Assembly: GCF_963966145.1 (NCBI RefSeq)
Contig: NC_091046.1
Coordinates: forward strand, 4,960,001 to 5,024,000
Source: Tenebrio molitor
Lineage: Eukaryota; Arthropoda; Insecta; Coleoptera; Tenebrionidae
Reading direction: 5' to 3'
DNA: 64,000 nt
Under the pieces are notes generated by a model. The model was given only the letters and a program-made list of their open reading frames with translations. It searched no databases and had not been told where the DNA came from. The position numbers and the translations under genes were made by a program. Positions 13,271 through 25,222 of this stretch are shown piece after piece; positions within the stretch are counted from its first letter, which is position 1; each line of letters begins with the position of its first letter.

Positions 13271-16200
13271 TCAAATTCTGTTTAAGAGCTTGTTATAGTT
13301 CACATTATCGTGTTTGTCAAGTCCGAAAATGTAACAATACGATTTATACAATTGCTGTCTTTTCGCTGTAGGTAGCTTAGACCTTAAGCGTGTCCTTTTA
13401 AACTTCTTCAATCTTTCTAAATGCGTCTTGCCATCGTTCAAATTAAGAACGCCGAATAGCATCATGTTGAGCTTCTGGTAGTGATTCCCGCTCACGTTCC
13501 TCTGAAACTGCTTCCTCTTCAACTCGGCCCTGCTTTTATCAATGTGATATGACAACTTGGTCAATCTACTCAACTCTTCGCCGAGGAACTTTTGTATATC
13601 CTCGGGTCCCAAAGAAAAGAATAAATATCTGTGTCTTCTCGGATCCATCTTGTCCACGTCCAAAAATTCTTTAGGCGGACCTCCGTAAGAGTTCAAGTAA
13701 CTCTCTTCTGGAGGGGCGACGGGAACTTCATTGTACGCCTGCTGATCGAGTCCCGATTCAAAACTGATGTAATTCGGTAAGTTGTCCTCAAAATTGTTCT
13801 GATCATATCGCTCTGTATAATCATTCCTTGTATCATACGTAAATCCTCTCGGCGGGTACTGGATCATGTGTCTGGGGGCGTTGTAGTGAAAATTCTGATT
13901 AGGTGCAAACAGATTCCTCTGCGCATAGACGTTTGTCTGATCGTACGTGTAGGTCGGCATATATCGAGGTTTGTCCACCGTCGGAGAATCCCCTTGACTG
14001 GCATAATTCGGAGCAATCGGCTGTTGTTCTTGCTGACTGGACTGGACTGGACGATCCTGATACACATCCTCGTAGCTTTTGATGAAAGGATCAGCCGGCG
14101 GATAAACAGATCCGTAGTACGTACACGCATGTTCCAGATGACCGGATTGGGCACAGCCAGAACACCACAACTGCTCCTTAGACTTCAATGCCGGTCCGTT
14201 GTAGACTTTTATGGGGCCCTCGGAAGTCTGCTAGGACGTACTGATGAAACAAGTTCAGCTTGCGGAACTCATACTCACTGTTAAATAATAGCGGCGCCAC
14301 AAATCTGGACAAGTGGTGGTTAAATGTCCCGTCATGGAACAAAGCGAGCACCGGTACGACCGCAACTTGAAGCACGACTTGCAGTACGTCGTGGAGTAAT
14401 GACTTCGCTGACCGCACTAGAAAACACAATCATTTCAGCCAAATCAAGTGTAATCGCAATGAAATAAAATTTCTATGACATATCGTAGAAGCGCCCTCTA
14501 TACGGCGCTCGACGCAACTATTCTAACCTAAAAACCGAAATCATTGAAACAAACCTGTGTGCAGAGCTTGTTTGGACATCTTGGTTCATAATGACCACTC
14601 TCTCCACACAACCTACACTTTGCTTCTACTCTATTGGGACACCTAATCGCCATATGACCTACTTCCTTACATCTGTTACATCTTCTACCTGTACTAGCCC
14701 TATATGGCATTCTGTCAATGTCCAATATCGCCCACAGTTTAGGATCATCTACAACATAACATTAGAATCTGACATTCTGTTAACTGATATCTCACCTGAC
14801 ATGACACTCTGAAGCTCTTGCACACTGCAGTCTTTAAGTTCTATGGATGATTTGGAAGTTGAAGGGGTGTTCTTATCCTGGAATCTTGGTGCTTTGCAAT
14901 TTATTAACTGAATGTCTTGCACTTCTTCTAAGTGACTTAAGATAGATTCTGAATCTGAAGATGCTATTATTTCAAACTCACTTGCAAATGTTTCATCTAC
15001 AACAACTAAACCATCCAGTGGTGTCTTTACCCTCTGTTGCTCATTAGACTGACACTTTTCTTTTCCCAATTTTTCTACATTATTCTCAACATTACCTTCT
15101 TCAGAGATTTTCTCTCTACATTCTTCAGGAGTAGTTGCAACAATATTGCTGTTCAACATTGCACCCTCTTGGCTAGTACTAACATTTGAGTCTTGTATTA
15201 AAGTCTCTTGTGGCTTAGTCTCTCTATCTGCCTGTCTTTCAACTGTCTCTCTTGTTTTATCAACACCCTCAGCTATTACATGATCACTTTTATCCTTACT
15301 CAAAGCATCATCAGTTGCCTTCTCTGCTGCTTCTTCATTCTCCTCTAAATTTTGAATTGAAGAAACAACTTCAGAATCTGTTTTATCTGCATTGTCTCCT
15401 CTATCACTTCTCTTTTTTCTAGTTCTCATTTTCTTATTAGACTGACCTTCCAAATTAACAAGTGTGTTGTCCATCTGACTAGACCTTCTTTTCTTCTGTT
15501 TTATTTCATTAGGCTCTACACCCTTGTCAACCAAATTGTTTGAAATCTCAATCTCTTCTGATTCCCCATCAAGATAAGTATCTTCAATTTGTGCATCTTC
15601 CATTGATATAGATTTCTTCTTGTTCTTCTTCTTCTTACCAGAACTCTTCTGTGTAACTTGCTTTGTCACAGTTGTTTTCAACAAATCATGTTTTGTGCCC
15701 ACATCCATCAACTTTTTAGATTTTTTCAGCACCTGCTGATTGCTCTTGTTACTCTTTACTTGCATGGGTGACAATTCTGGTAAGTTTTTAGTTTTCCTTG
15801 ACACATCTTTCTGCTTGTCCACTTGAGATTCTTCAAAATCACTCTCTGAACTGCTATCAGAAGAGTACACATTCTGGTGTTGTGCATCTGGAGGTTTAGG
15901 AGAAGACTGTGCAGTCACATCAGCAGTAGCTTGTCTTCTCAAAGGAGTAATAAATTTACCAAAAGTTTCTAAATTGTTCTCTGAGAAAATGTCATCTTTT
16001 GGGAATTCAATCTCATTGAAAACTGAAGAGTTTATCACATTTACTGTGTTTACATCTGTTGTGCTCGAACTACTTTCAGTTTCACAAGTTTCATTCCTGT
16101 TAGCAGGCTTCAGAAAGTCGCTGTGAAAATCTGAGCCATGCAAGCTGAAGTTGAATTTTTCCTTGTTCAGTTCAATTCCTGAACTGTTTATAAAATCATT

Positions 16201-17156
16201 AGAAGCAGAGTCAGGAGTGCTCAACAGTTCTCTCCTTTCTTGTTGTAACTCCTTAGGTGTCTGTGTTTTAGCTTTAGTTGGGGAATTAGAAACATCACTT
16301 TTTGCAGGAGAGTTTAATGTTATCTTTGCTAATGATGTATCTGTTTTATTTGTTTGTATACTTGAATTAGACTCCTCATCTATATCTATCACCACAACTG
16401 GAGCTTTCACAGGTTCCACAAATATTACATCATCACTTATACTTTCATTCAGATTATTAGGTTCTTCAGCATTTGAAGCCACATTAGTGTTGTCTTGTTC
16501 TTCAACATTATTTTCTTTTGAGCCAAGTTTAGCCTCATGCTCAGACTCAAGCATTGACACATGGGGCAAACTATTGTCAACAATAACACAGCTCTCCTCG
16601 TCACTATCAGACAATGTAATAACTTCAGCAGATTTAAAAATCATCAATCTATCCAACTGTTTGAATTTATTTGCCAATTTTGCAGCCTGCTTTCTCTTTC
16701 TCTTCTCTTTCAATTTTGCCTTCCACCGTGCCTTCCTGACCTCTTTTGGACTTGTACATAAAACAGCATTTTGGGGACCCAAAACTACCAACTGGTTAAT
16801 TGCTAAATCTGGCTTATATGGACTTGCACAATTTTTGGAATAGAATCCTTGAGACTTTTCATGATTCTTACGTACAACTGGTCTAGGGCTACACTGTTTT
16901 TGATAAGGATTTTTAGTAGGTTTGGAACCCCAGAAAGCAGTCTGAAAATATCTCCCTGGTCTATCTGTACCAGGTGCAGTTCTAGGCATATCGATTTTTT
17001 CTGATGGAGCTACAAAATGCTCTTCATCATGATCATTTGAATGATATATTTGACTGTAAAGGTGGGACTCTATATCCTCTAGTTCTGACTCATTCTAGAA
17101 GAACCGTTCGTTGTTGTAAATGTATACATTAAAACCTAAAAATCTATACTTACCAT
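13271..17156 (-). CDS. ZCCHC7: Zinc finger CCHC protein 7 (AIR/ZCCHC7 type, TRAMP cofactor)
   Basis: Five exons: 17156-17154 (ATG only), 17094-14796, 14748-14555, 14416-14279 and 14227-13271, all GT-AG. They total 3591 bp, or 1196 residues. The N-terminus has an acidic segment with LYSQIYH, as in vertebrate ZCCHC7. About 700 low-complexity Ser/Glu/Lys-rich residues follow. Five zinc knuckles begin near residue 790: CNRCKEVGHMAIRC, CRLCGESGHYEPRC, CTQCGQRSHYSTTYC, CSLCSMTGHLTTTC and CSGCAQSGHLEHAC. The link LWRRYYLTT between knuckles 4 and 5 is diagnostic for the family. Known role: the RNA-binding partner of a PAPD5/Trf4-type poly(A) polymerase and MTR4 helicase, which marks nuclear RNA for exosome decay; it acts in the nucleus and nucleolus. 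The gene lies head to head with UPF2. It is longer than the human protein because of the disordered region. The family assignment is firm; the function is by homology. Confidence 0.93.
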
Positions 17157-17752
17157 TGTATTATTTTAATGTGTCATATTTGCAGCGTAAAAACTGAAAC
17201 TAATAATACTTTAAGAACTATCTAAAACATAAAGCTAGAAACAAGGATAATTTGACAGTTGGAAACACGTGGTATCAGGTACCAACATCACAAAATTATA
17301 ATAACCATATATTGGACACATAACGGTTTATTTACAGGTTTTAGTGTAATTGTACTAATTGTAGTTTGCTTTGAATAATATTTTCGAAGAAGCTTTGGAG
17401 TAAATCTCTGAAAGAAAGGCACATCAAACAAGGAAAAATTTATTTTCAGAAAAAATTGCCTTCAAAATATTCTAAAGCAAAATATTCACATAATTTTTCT
17501 GTTTTCTCGTTAAATATTTTTTGAAACCAGAACCAGTTCAGCGTTTTCTACAATTTCGCTTTTTCCAATTATTTTTGTTGGTTACAAGTTACAACGTTAT
17601 AAATGGTTATAATAAATTATGACGTTGACACTGTTGAAGTGTTGACAGTCCGTTTAGGAAGTTTTCTTTTTACACCAATGTTTTTCACAATAATAATATA
17701 ATAATTCTACAATAATTGTGTTTTATCTGAAAGAGTGTGCTTTTGCGGCAAG
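17157..17752. promoter_or_regulatory. Shared upstream interval of ZCCHC7 and UPF2
   Basis: The 596 bp between the two divergent start codons must hold both 5' untranslated regions and both promoters, unless upstream non-coding exons exist. It is AT-rich with no obvious TATA box placed for either gene, as expected for broadly expressed genes. Bidirectional control is inferred from layout only. Confidence 0.55.
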
Positions 17753-20700
17753 ATGACCGTCACGGAGACAGCAGAACATGACGGAGAAAGTGAAAAAAAC
17801 GGTGGTGGAAGCGTCAGCGAAGACGACAAGAACATTCTAACCTCATACATTCAAGAAGTCGAAGAGAGATTTCAATCAAAGCAGGAATTGCGGACTGCCA
17901 ATCAAAATGCGGTCAACACGAGGCCCAGCGAATCCTACTTTACTAAACTGGACTCTAGTCTCAAGAAAAACACGGCGTTTGTTAAGAAAATTAAGAATTT
18001 CTCAGCCACTCAACTTGAAACCTATTTGAAAGATATGTCAGGGTTAAATCTGTCCAAATATATATCTGAGATTGCCGCGGCGATTGTCGATGCCAAGCTC
18101 AAGATGACTGACGTCGCCGCCGCCGTTAAAATGTGCAGCATCTTGCATCAAACTTATGCAGATTTTTCACAACACTTGTTTGAAAACTGGCAGAAAACTT
18201 TGTCTTTTAAGGTGGGTGAAAAGATTCCAAATCCTAGCAAGCTGAGAGTGGACTTGAGGTTCTATGCTGAGTTGGTACAAGCCAGTGTGTTCAATAATAA
18301 GAATGCATTTACATTGTTAGGCAATGTAATCACCACACTCGTTAACATGGACAAGGATGAACATTACAACTGCTCAATTATTTTAAGTTTTTGCAAACAC
18401 TGTGGGGAGGATTATGCAGGTGAGGTGCCCTTAAATTGGTGAAAACAATTATTTCATAAGTATTATCCATGCTAATAAGGTGCCATGATTATTATAGAAC
18501 TGTCAATAATGACATTTAATTACAGGTTTCTTTTTTGGAACACGTTTATATTTAAATTTTTATTGGATTTTAGCGTTGTTACGTTGTAATTAGGCCGTAA
18601 ACTCGTAAAAAAATAACAAATCAAACTTAATTAATTTTTTTCTGTATAAATCGATTACTTAATTATTAAACTCGACAAGAAAGCATGTCGCATGTGTAAA
18701 CAATAAATGAATTTTTTTGTTCGACACTGTCAGAATTTGAGAATTTTCTCCTGTGTGAACGGATTTTGAAAATTTTGACAACTTGTCAAAACGAAACGTC
18801 AAGCTAATTTTAAAGATTTTTAGCGATTTGGAGCCTTTAAGGGGCTCGTCGAACAAAAAAACGTTGTATTCAACTCGTTCTTGTGTAATTTTGGCTTTTT
18901 GTGGCACTCGTGGACCTTTAAAACTCTCGTTTCACTCGAGTTTTAAACTGGTCCACTCATGCCAAAAAAAGCCAAAATTACACACGAACTCGTTAAATAA
19001 ATAACTATTATTTTATTCTTTTTATCGAATTTATACTTTTTATAACTTTATTTTGTCCTCACTTAACGTGACTTAACGTAGACAGTCATGAGTGGTAGTT
19101 AACTAGTAGTGCGGACGGCAAACTAAACATTATACTTCACCAGACATTTTTAATTTAAAATTCATGGCTACCATGTTTTTGTTTCTTTTTTTATTATTAT
19201 TTTTGCAGGTCTCGTACCGCGTAAGATGAAAGAACTATCGGAAAAACTGGAAAAATCCATTCCCAAGAGCACTTTTTTGCCTCCCGAGAAGCAACAAAAT
19301 GTCAGAACTTTGCTTAGAGACTACTACATGTCCCTGAGCAAGCATCTCGTGAAAGACCACCAAGAAATACAAAATTTTGAAAAACAAAACATACGAATAC
19401 TGCAGACCAAAGGCGAACTAAGCCAGGAACGAAAAGACAAACTGGAGTCTTTGCATTCTGCCTATGATAAGCTCTTGACGTCGACACAGAGTTTCGCCGA
19501 AATTTTAGACGAAGACATGCCAACGCTCAAGAACCAAACGGTCATGAAGAACGATGAGGTTGATATTAGAAATGAGAATTCGAAAGTGCCGTAATATTGG
19601 TGATTTCAGAGTATGATAGTGACGGGAGCTGGACCGGATTTGGACGAATCCGCTTTGGCCAACATTGAAAATGTTTGGTGCGACATAGAGACGCAGAGAT
19701 TTTATTGCGAACTACCGGAACTGCAAGCTTTTCTTCCTACTTCTTTCATCAACAAGCAGTCGCCTCCGCCGGCAGATTCAGTCACTGAAGAGGTCCTCGA
19801 TTCAGAGATACCGACAGAGGAGCTGGAGGATGATGGTAATTTTTTTACATTTTATGTAACAGTCAGTAGTTACAAACCTTGAAATCCGAAATTCAAATAA
19901 AACAAGATTCAAATATTATTTTTTATTGAAACAATGTTTGAGCTCGAATTAACTGTGTTAGGAAATTGTTTCAAGCCAACTTTGGTCGAAACTAGACTGA
20001 TCTGGAGGAATCTTTGTTCCTAGAACAAATCGAGGAGGTGGCAGCGGTGCCGGAGGACGAACCCGAGGACGCCACCACCACCAACGCCAGTAATAAAATC
20101 GTCCTGGAGGCGTTCTTGAACAGCCTCCCCAACTGCGTCAACCGCGAAATGATCGACAACGCCGCCATCGACTTCCTCGTCACTCTCAACAACAAACACA
20201 ACCGCAAAAAACTAGTCCGCGCGCTCTTCGGCGTCAACCGAACGCGTCTAGACCTGCTCCCTTTCTACGCCCGCTTCGTCGCCATCCTACGCCCCGCTCT
20301 CCCCGAAGTGGGCAACGAACTGTGTCAAATGCTTCGGCAAGACTTCAAATACCACGTCCGAAAGAAGGACCAGATCAACATCGAATCAAAAATAAAAGTC
20401 GTGCGATTCATCGGAGAACTGGTCAAGTTCGAGCTCTACTCCAAGATCGAAGCGCTCTACTGTCTCAAAGTGTTACTCTTCGACTTCTCGCACCACCACA
20501 TCGAGATGGCGTGCAATTTGTTGGAGGTTTGCGGCAGGTTCTTGTACTGCAGTCCCGATTCGCATCAACGGACGAAAGTCTACTTGGAGCAGATGATGAG
20601 GAAAAAGGCCGTCATGGCGCTGGACTCGCGCTACGTCACGCAAATTGAGAACGCCTACTACTACGTGAATCCCCCGGATGTCACCATCACGAAGAAGGAG

Positions 20701-22936
20701 AGGCCGATCATGCATCAGTTCATCAGGAAGTTGTTGTTTCAAGATTTGCAAAAGAATAATACCGACAAGATTATGAGACTGATCAGGAAGGTGGACTGGA
20801 GCACTGAGGAAATATCGGCGTATTCCATAAAGTGTCTGAGTAGTGCTCATAACGTCAAGTATTTCAATATCAGGTGAGTTCTTGGATTGTGCTGTCTACG
20901 AGAAATTGTAACATCTCGGAAATAATGTTGAAAGCTAAAGAAAATGGGTAAAAATTGATGGAATGAAAGAAGGTGGAGTTGAAAATAATTCTGATGATTT
21001 CAGTTATCAACAAACTTGCGTCGTGTAGATTTTTTTTCCGTACTATAATAAAAAAAAAATACTGTCAAAGCTCCCTGTGATTTTGGGCCTTTTTGGTGGT
21101 TTTGAATTTTATTTAATTCCTTTGTATCTCTTTCCTGCCAGTTCACTGACTTTCATTAATTTTTCTGGATCGCAACATGATAACATCACCTCCGTTCGCG
21201 ACACAGGCTCGAATTCGGGACAGACACGTCCCGATTGTTCTTCGCGCGTTATATCACTATATGAGTAAAATCTAATTAAACAATTCTTGAACTGAAATTA
21301 ATTTTGCAACGTGAATAGAAAGAACAACAAAGAGCAACACTTTTATAATCTTTAATACAGTATTAAATAGAAATTTTATTTTTTTTTTAAATACTCGAGT
21401 TTTCAGGTGCCTTGCGAATTTGCTAGCAGGTTTAGTCACCTATCAAGAAGAAGTAGGTACAAGGGTGGTGGACAGCGTTTTAGAAGACATTCGACTAGGT
21501 ATGGAAGTAAACCTTCCAAAATACAATCAGAGACGAGTTGCTCAAGTAAAATATCTCGGGGAATTGTACAATTACAGAATGGTCGAAAGCGCAGACATTT
21601 TCAAGGTTTGTCAAGCCACTAATAATTCTTTTTTCGTTCACGCTGTATTTCAAAACAGGTGCTTTACTCTCTAATAACATTCGGAGTTTCGATGGACCCC
21701 AACGTACCGTCACCTCTAGATCCGCCCAATCATCTTTTCAGAATCCGTCTGGCGTGTGTTTTACTAGAGACATGCGGTAGGGCTTTCCCCTCTTTCCAAT
21801 AACTTGCCAATTCATTTTCAACTGTCACTTGCAGGCACATATTTCAGTAGTGGTAGCAGTAAAAGAAGACTAGACTATTATTTAATATTTTTGCAAGCGT
21901 ACTATTGGTTCAAGCGTGACCTGTGGAAAGACTCTTTCCCTCCAACTCTTGAACACATCTTCAAGGACACCCTGACAAGCTTAAGGCCTAAGATAAAACT
22001 GTGTCAAAGTTTTGAAGAGACGCAGACCGAACTGAACAACATCAGAGTCACTCTGGGAATAGGTTGGTCAATTTAAATTTACAGCAAGGACAAATTTAGA
22101 GACAATTTCTGTTGTAGATAAATTAACTGAAGACTTGAACGAGCACAAAGTTGAGGAAGACGGTCTGGAGACCATAGCTGAGACTGACACTGAAGAGCAA
22201 GGCGAGGACGAGGTGTCGGAAGGTGTGACCGCCCCCATCACTGATGATACAGCGACCGAGGATGAAACGGTGGATCACACGCAAGGTTCAGACGATGAAG
22301 GTAGCGCCGATCGCGTTTTGGACCACATTTTGGTTTCTACTAACAAAAATCAAAGTTGATGTGTTGACAGGAGAACCCGAAACTAGCGAGGCCGAGCAGG
22401 AGCAAGTGTCGGAGTCGTTGGCGATTCCTAGCGGCCCCAGGAAGGTCGACTGTCCCGAAGACGAAGAATTTCTAAGCGCGCTGGACAAGATGGTGTCCGA
22501 GAACATTCAAGAGAGGATGCGAGAGCCCGTCAAGGCCGGAAACGTGGACATCTCAGTTCCGGTGGTGCTCAAATCCAACAAGAAGACGTACGAACAGCTG
22601 CAAGATTCGCCGGAAACGGATCGCAACAAAATCGGTTTTGTTTTAATGGTGCGCAAAGGCAACAAACAGCAATACAAGAATTTTGACGCCGACATCAATT
22701 CGGAGCTCGCTCAGAATCTGAGGGATCAGGAGTTGGCGCAGAAGGAAGAGAAGGAGAGAGTGAAGCGTTTGACGTTGAACATCACGGAAAGGTTCGAAGA
22801 GGAGGACTATCAGGACATGATACAGCAGCAGAACAGACCCGTCACGCAAAATTTGAACCGGGAGAGGAAGAAGTATCAGCATCCCAAAGGGGCCCCAGAT
22901 GCTGACCTGATTTTCGGGCCGAAAAGAGTGCGATAG
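17753..22936 (+). CDS. Upf2: UPF2, regulator of nonsense transcripts 2
   Basis: Nine exons: 17753-18419, 19209-19558, 19610-19835, 20024-20873, 21407-21605, 21659-21776, 21835-22062, 22118-22300 and 22371-22936. They total 3387 bp, or 1128 residues, with every junction in phase. The start is the first ATG of the frame (MTVTETAEHDGE). Three helical MIF4G domains lie at roughly residues 80-340, 435-640 and 640-880 (the second holds LFGVNRTRLDLLPFYARF, the third RPIMHQFIRKLLF). An acidic stretch covers about 890-940. The UPF1-binding C-terminus contains DEEFLSALDKMVSENIQER and FVLMVRKGNKQQY. Known role: the scaffold joining UPF1 and UPF3 in nonsense-mediated mRNA decay, mainly cytoplasmic. Human UPF2 is longer (about 1270 residues), mostly at its N-terminus. 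The exon 3 to 4 junction uses the acceptor TTTGTTCCTAG; an upstream AG would give a stop. The identification is firm. Confidence 0.96.
18714..19010. repeat. Dispersed repeat in UPF2 intron 1, copy 1
   Basis: About 300 bp from TGTTCGACACTGTCAG to CGAACTCGTTAAATAAAT, closely matched by 29823-30103. Its second half folds into a hairpin with arms of about 55 bp (18867-18993) around CTCTCGTTTCACTCGAG. It explains much of the 789 bp first intron (18420-19208); the other UPF2 introns are about 50-190 bp, except one of 533 bp. Confidence 0.8.
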
Positions 22937-23153
22937 AGGGAGAAGCGGAAGGGTTGAAGCGCTTTTATACTGCGACGTTAAGAGGGAAAGAAGTTCAGAT
23001 GATTTTTTTCAGATATAGATTATGGAAGTCTCATTTTTATCAGTCCTTGTCAGATTTCGGAGATGTGAAAAGAGAAACAATTAAATATTTTTATTTTAAA
23101 TGTATTTTGTATTGTTTCAGTCTAACACGGTTCTAATTGTTATCATTTGTTGA

Positions 23154-23159
23154 AATAAA
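23154..23159 (+). terminator. Upf2: Poly(A) signal of UPF2
   Basis: AATAAA in TTGAAATAAAGTTC, about 220 bases after the UPF2 stop. The oppositely oriented pICln signal lies only 35 bases further on, so the two 3' ends nearly touch. Confidence 0.7.
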
Positions 23160-23194
23160 GTTCTTTCATTTCAGGGACGTTTTACTTAAAAATA

Positions 23195-23200
23195 TTTAAT
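23195..23200 (-). terminator. icln: Probable poly(A) signal of pICln (ATTAAA)
   Basis: TTTAAT on the plus strand is ATTAAA on the gene strand, about 30 bases after the pICln stop. It is the common variant signal; no AATAAA is closer. Confidence 0.5.
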
Positions 23201-23228
23201 TACAAAGATACAAAATTTATCTAATAAG

Positions 23229-24003
23229 TTAATCTGCATCTTCAAACTCTTCATCTTCAATCTCATGGCCATTTCTGAAGCGGTCTAGCACTTGGACTGA
23301 GTTCTGCTGTAACTGCTGAGCCAGGTGGTCAATCACTGAAACAGTGCTTTTAGGAAAGTTGGTTAATCAGTTTAGAGACACTACCGGCATCTCCTATAGG
23401 TTCAGGGTCTGCAATGATCCCTTCATCTTCAGCATCTGCATATTGGTTGTCATCATCATCATCTTCATCAACATCTGCAGGGTCTGGATTCAGTTCTTGG
23501 CACACTTTAATGGCATCATAAATCCCTTGGATGTACTCAGTGCTGTTTGGGACTAGGACCAGTTCTGACAAATTTGGATCAGAATCACTGGCAACATCAT
23601 CATCATTGTCATCTACTGCTTGGTGGACATTGTCACCTAAGAAAAAAGGAAAATTTGTTTTGAACATAATTAAGGTGTAACATACCAGAACCAAGCATGT
23701 CAATGTGGGGATCAGTTAATATGTAAATGCATTCCCCATCATACACATTTGGATCTTTGGATATTGCATGAAGAGAGACATTGTAATAATCCATTGAAAA
23801 ACCCTCATTTCCGCGCTTATTCCAACTGAGCGTCCTAAAACAAGAATTTGTAAAAATTTTGTTTATACAGTCATTGATTCCTACTTTTCGCTAACATAAA
23901 GTGTTCCGGTCCCAAGCGCCACTTTATCCAAAACAACCAGGACATTATCTTTTTCATATCTTATCGGCGACTCTGGCGGTCTGAATGTTGTTATTACAAC
24001 CAT
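23229..24003 (-). CDS. icln: Methylosome subunit pICln
   Basis: Four exons: 24003-23885, 23834-23686, 23636-23395 shortened to its donor at 23385, and 23335-23229. The third exon therefore runs 23636-23385. The total is 627 bp, or 208 residues, with introns of about 50 bp. A PH-like fold at the N-terminus carries LGTGTLYVSEKTLSWNKRG, then GFSMDYYNVSLHAIS and CIYILTDPH. Two acidic blocks follow (DDNDDDVASDSD and DVDEDDDDDN), which are typical of the family, and the C-terminus is acidic. Known role: it binds Sm proteins, presents them to the PRMT5-WDR77 methylosome and holds them in an assembly-inactive ring intermediate until the SMN complex takes over; it is mainly cytosolic. The old ion-channel name is not supported by the sequence, which has no membrane segment. 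Head to head with SPT3, tail to tail with UPF2. Confidence 0.95.
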
Positions 24004-24319
24004 TTTTGGCGGGTTTTTGCACCAACTGGACTATATTATCAAATAAAACTTCTTTAACTGGTCTAGGCACTGAAAGAAATTTAAAATACTAGCGGCGTGG
24101 TTAGGTTAAGAGACTGTTAGGGACTTTCATTTTCAAATTAGTTTTGAAAATTGTTTGTGTTTATTTTTTGAACCGACCAATCACAAATGGCGTTTTAAAA
24201 CGAAACAAATTTTATTGGCCCGGCGACGAAACACATATGTGTTTTGATTTGTTTTGACATTATCACAAAAGTGAGGTTATGTGAATGTTGTATAATTTGA
24301 AATTTTTGCATTTCGAGGA
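24004..24319. promoter_or_regulatory. Compact bidirectional promoter interval, pICln and SPT3
   Basis: Only 316 bp separate the two divergent ATG codons. The interval contains CCAATCACAAATGGCG and ATTGGCCCGGCGACG, so CCAAT-type boxes occur in both orientations around 24177-24220. No TATA box is evident. Shared control is inferred from the layout. Confidence 0.55.
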
Positions 24320-25216
24320 ATGGAGTCTCAAAAAATAACGTTCTGTAACGAGATATCTCTAATGATGTTCGGTTTCGGCGACAGTCACAAACCCAACCCT
24401 GAAACTGTTCGACTGGTGGAGGGCATCGTGTTGAAGCAGCTGCGAACGATAGTCCAAGAAGCGCTCAAATACTCCGACGGGAAAAATCTCAAAGGTAAAG
24501 AACTGGTGTTTCTGATGCGCCACAACAAACATAAAATGCGGCGTTTCGTCCAGTACTTGAAAAACAAGCAAATGAAAGCTGCCCTGCAGTCAATGAATTC
24601 CACAGTGATTGAAATTGACAAAGACCCCAAACCTAAAGGTGAACTGATGAAGTTCATCGAGTATATCGACGAAACGGGCGAATTCACCGATTTTTCTGAA
24701 ATCGACGAAGTCAAACAAGCTAGAGTGCTCAGAGCTGACAGGATATCTCAAGTCCTGGATGAGAAAAGGTATTTGGAGTTTTGTAAAGCGCGAGCCGCGT
24801 CTTTTTGCAGCAAGGACATCACCACAAGAAATTCAGAGAAGTTGAGGCAGTGGGTTGACCCAAGAAAAGAAATCAATTTTCACCCAAATGCCATGATTGT
24901 GCTGTCATATTTGGCTTATCAGACTGTTGCAGAAATCACTGATTATGCTTTGCTTGTCAGAATGGAAGGTAAATGTGGGCCTGACCCACTCAGTCATCTA
25001 TATGGGTCATACTACACATCAACAATGTTCAATGGAGATTATAGAATAGGGGCCAGTGGTACCACCAATTTGGATTACAGTAGAGTGTACAGTGGACAAC
25101 CTCCAATAAGTGTCAGTGAGATTAAAGAAGTGATGAGGAGAGTTCACTGTCCACAAGCTGGGAAGCTCACTTTTGGGGGGAAACTCCCAGAAACGCACTA
25201 TTTGTTTGCTCTTTAG
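24320..25216 (+). CDS. Spt3: SPT3, SAGA complex transcription initiation subunit
   Basis: A single exon of 298 residues, starting MESQKITFCNEISLMMFGFG. The N-terminal histone-fold half (about residues 1-95) contains the family signatures ISLMMFGFGDS, VEGIVLKQLRTIV and LVFLMRHNKHKMRRFVQYL. A linker holds EIDEVKQARVLRADRISQVL. The second histone fold follows (about 165-225), with RQWVDPRKEINFHPNAMIVL and LAYQTVAEITDYALLVRME. SPT3 folds like a fused TAF11-TAF13 pair and helps SAGA deliver TBP to promoters in the nucleus. The length suits the metazoan family (about 300 to 380). It is one of the few intronless genes here, but with diverse, non-repetitive sequence and a shared promoter it does not look like a retrocopy. 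Confidence 0.95.
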   Translation: MESQKITFCNEISLMMFGFGDSHKPNPETVRLVEGIVLKQLRTIVQEALKYSDGKNLKGKELVFLMRHNKHKMRRFVQYLKNKQMKAALQSMNSTVIEIDKDPKPKGELMKFIEYIDETGEFTDFSEIDEVKQARVLRADRISQVLDEKRYLEFCKARAASFCSKDITTRNSEKLRQWVDPRKEINFHPNAMIVLSYLAYQTVAEITDYALLVRMEGKCGPDPLSHLYGSYYTSTMFNGDYRIGASGTTNLDYSRVYSGQPPISVSEIKEVMRRVHCPQAGKLTFGGKLPETHYLFAL

Positions 25217-25222
25217 AACAAG

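Noticed and set aside
16151..16843. A 230-codon plus-strand frame opposite ZCCHC7
   Set aside because: It lies antisense to the low-complexity Ser/Glu region of a confirmed gene and has no domain; it mirrors biased codon content.
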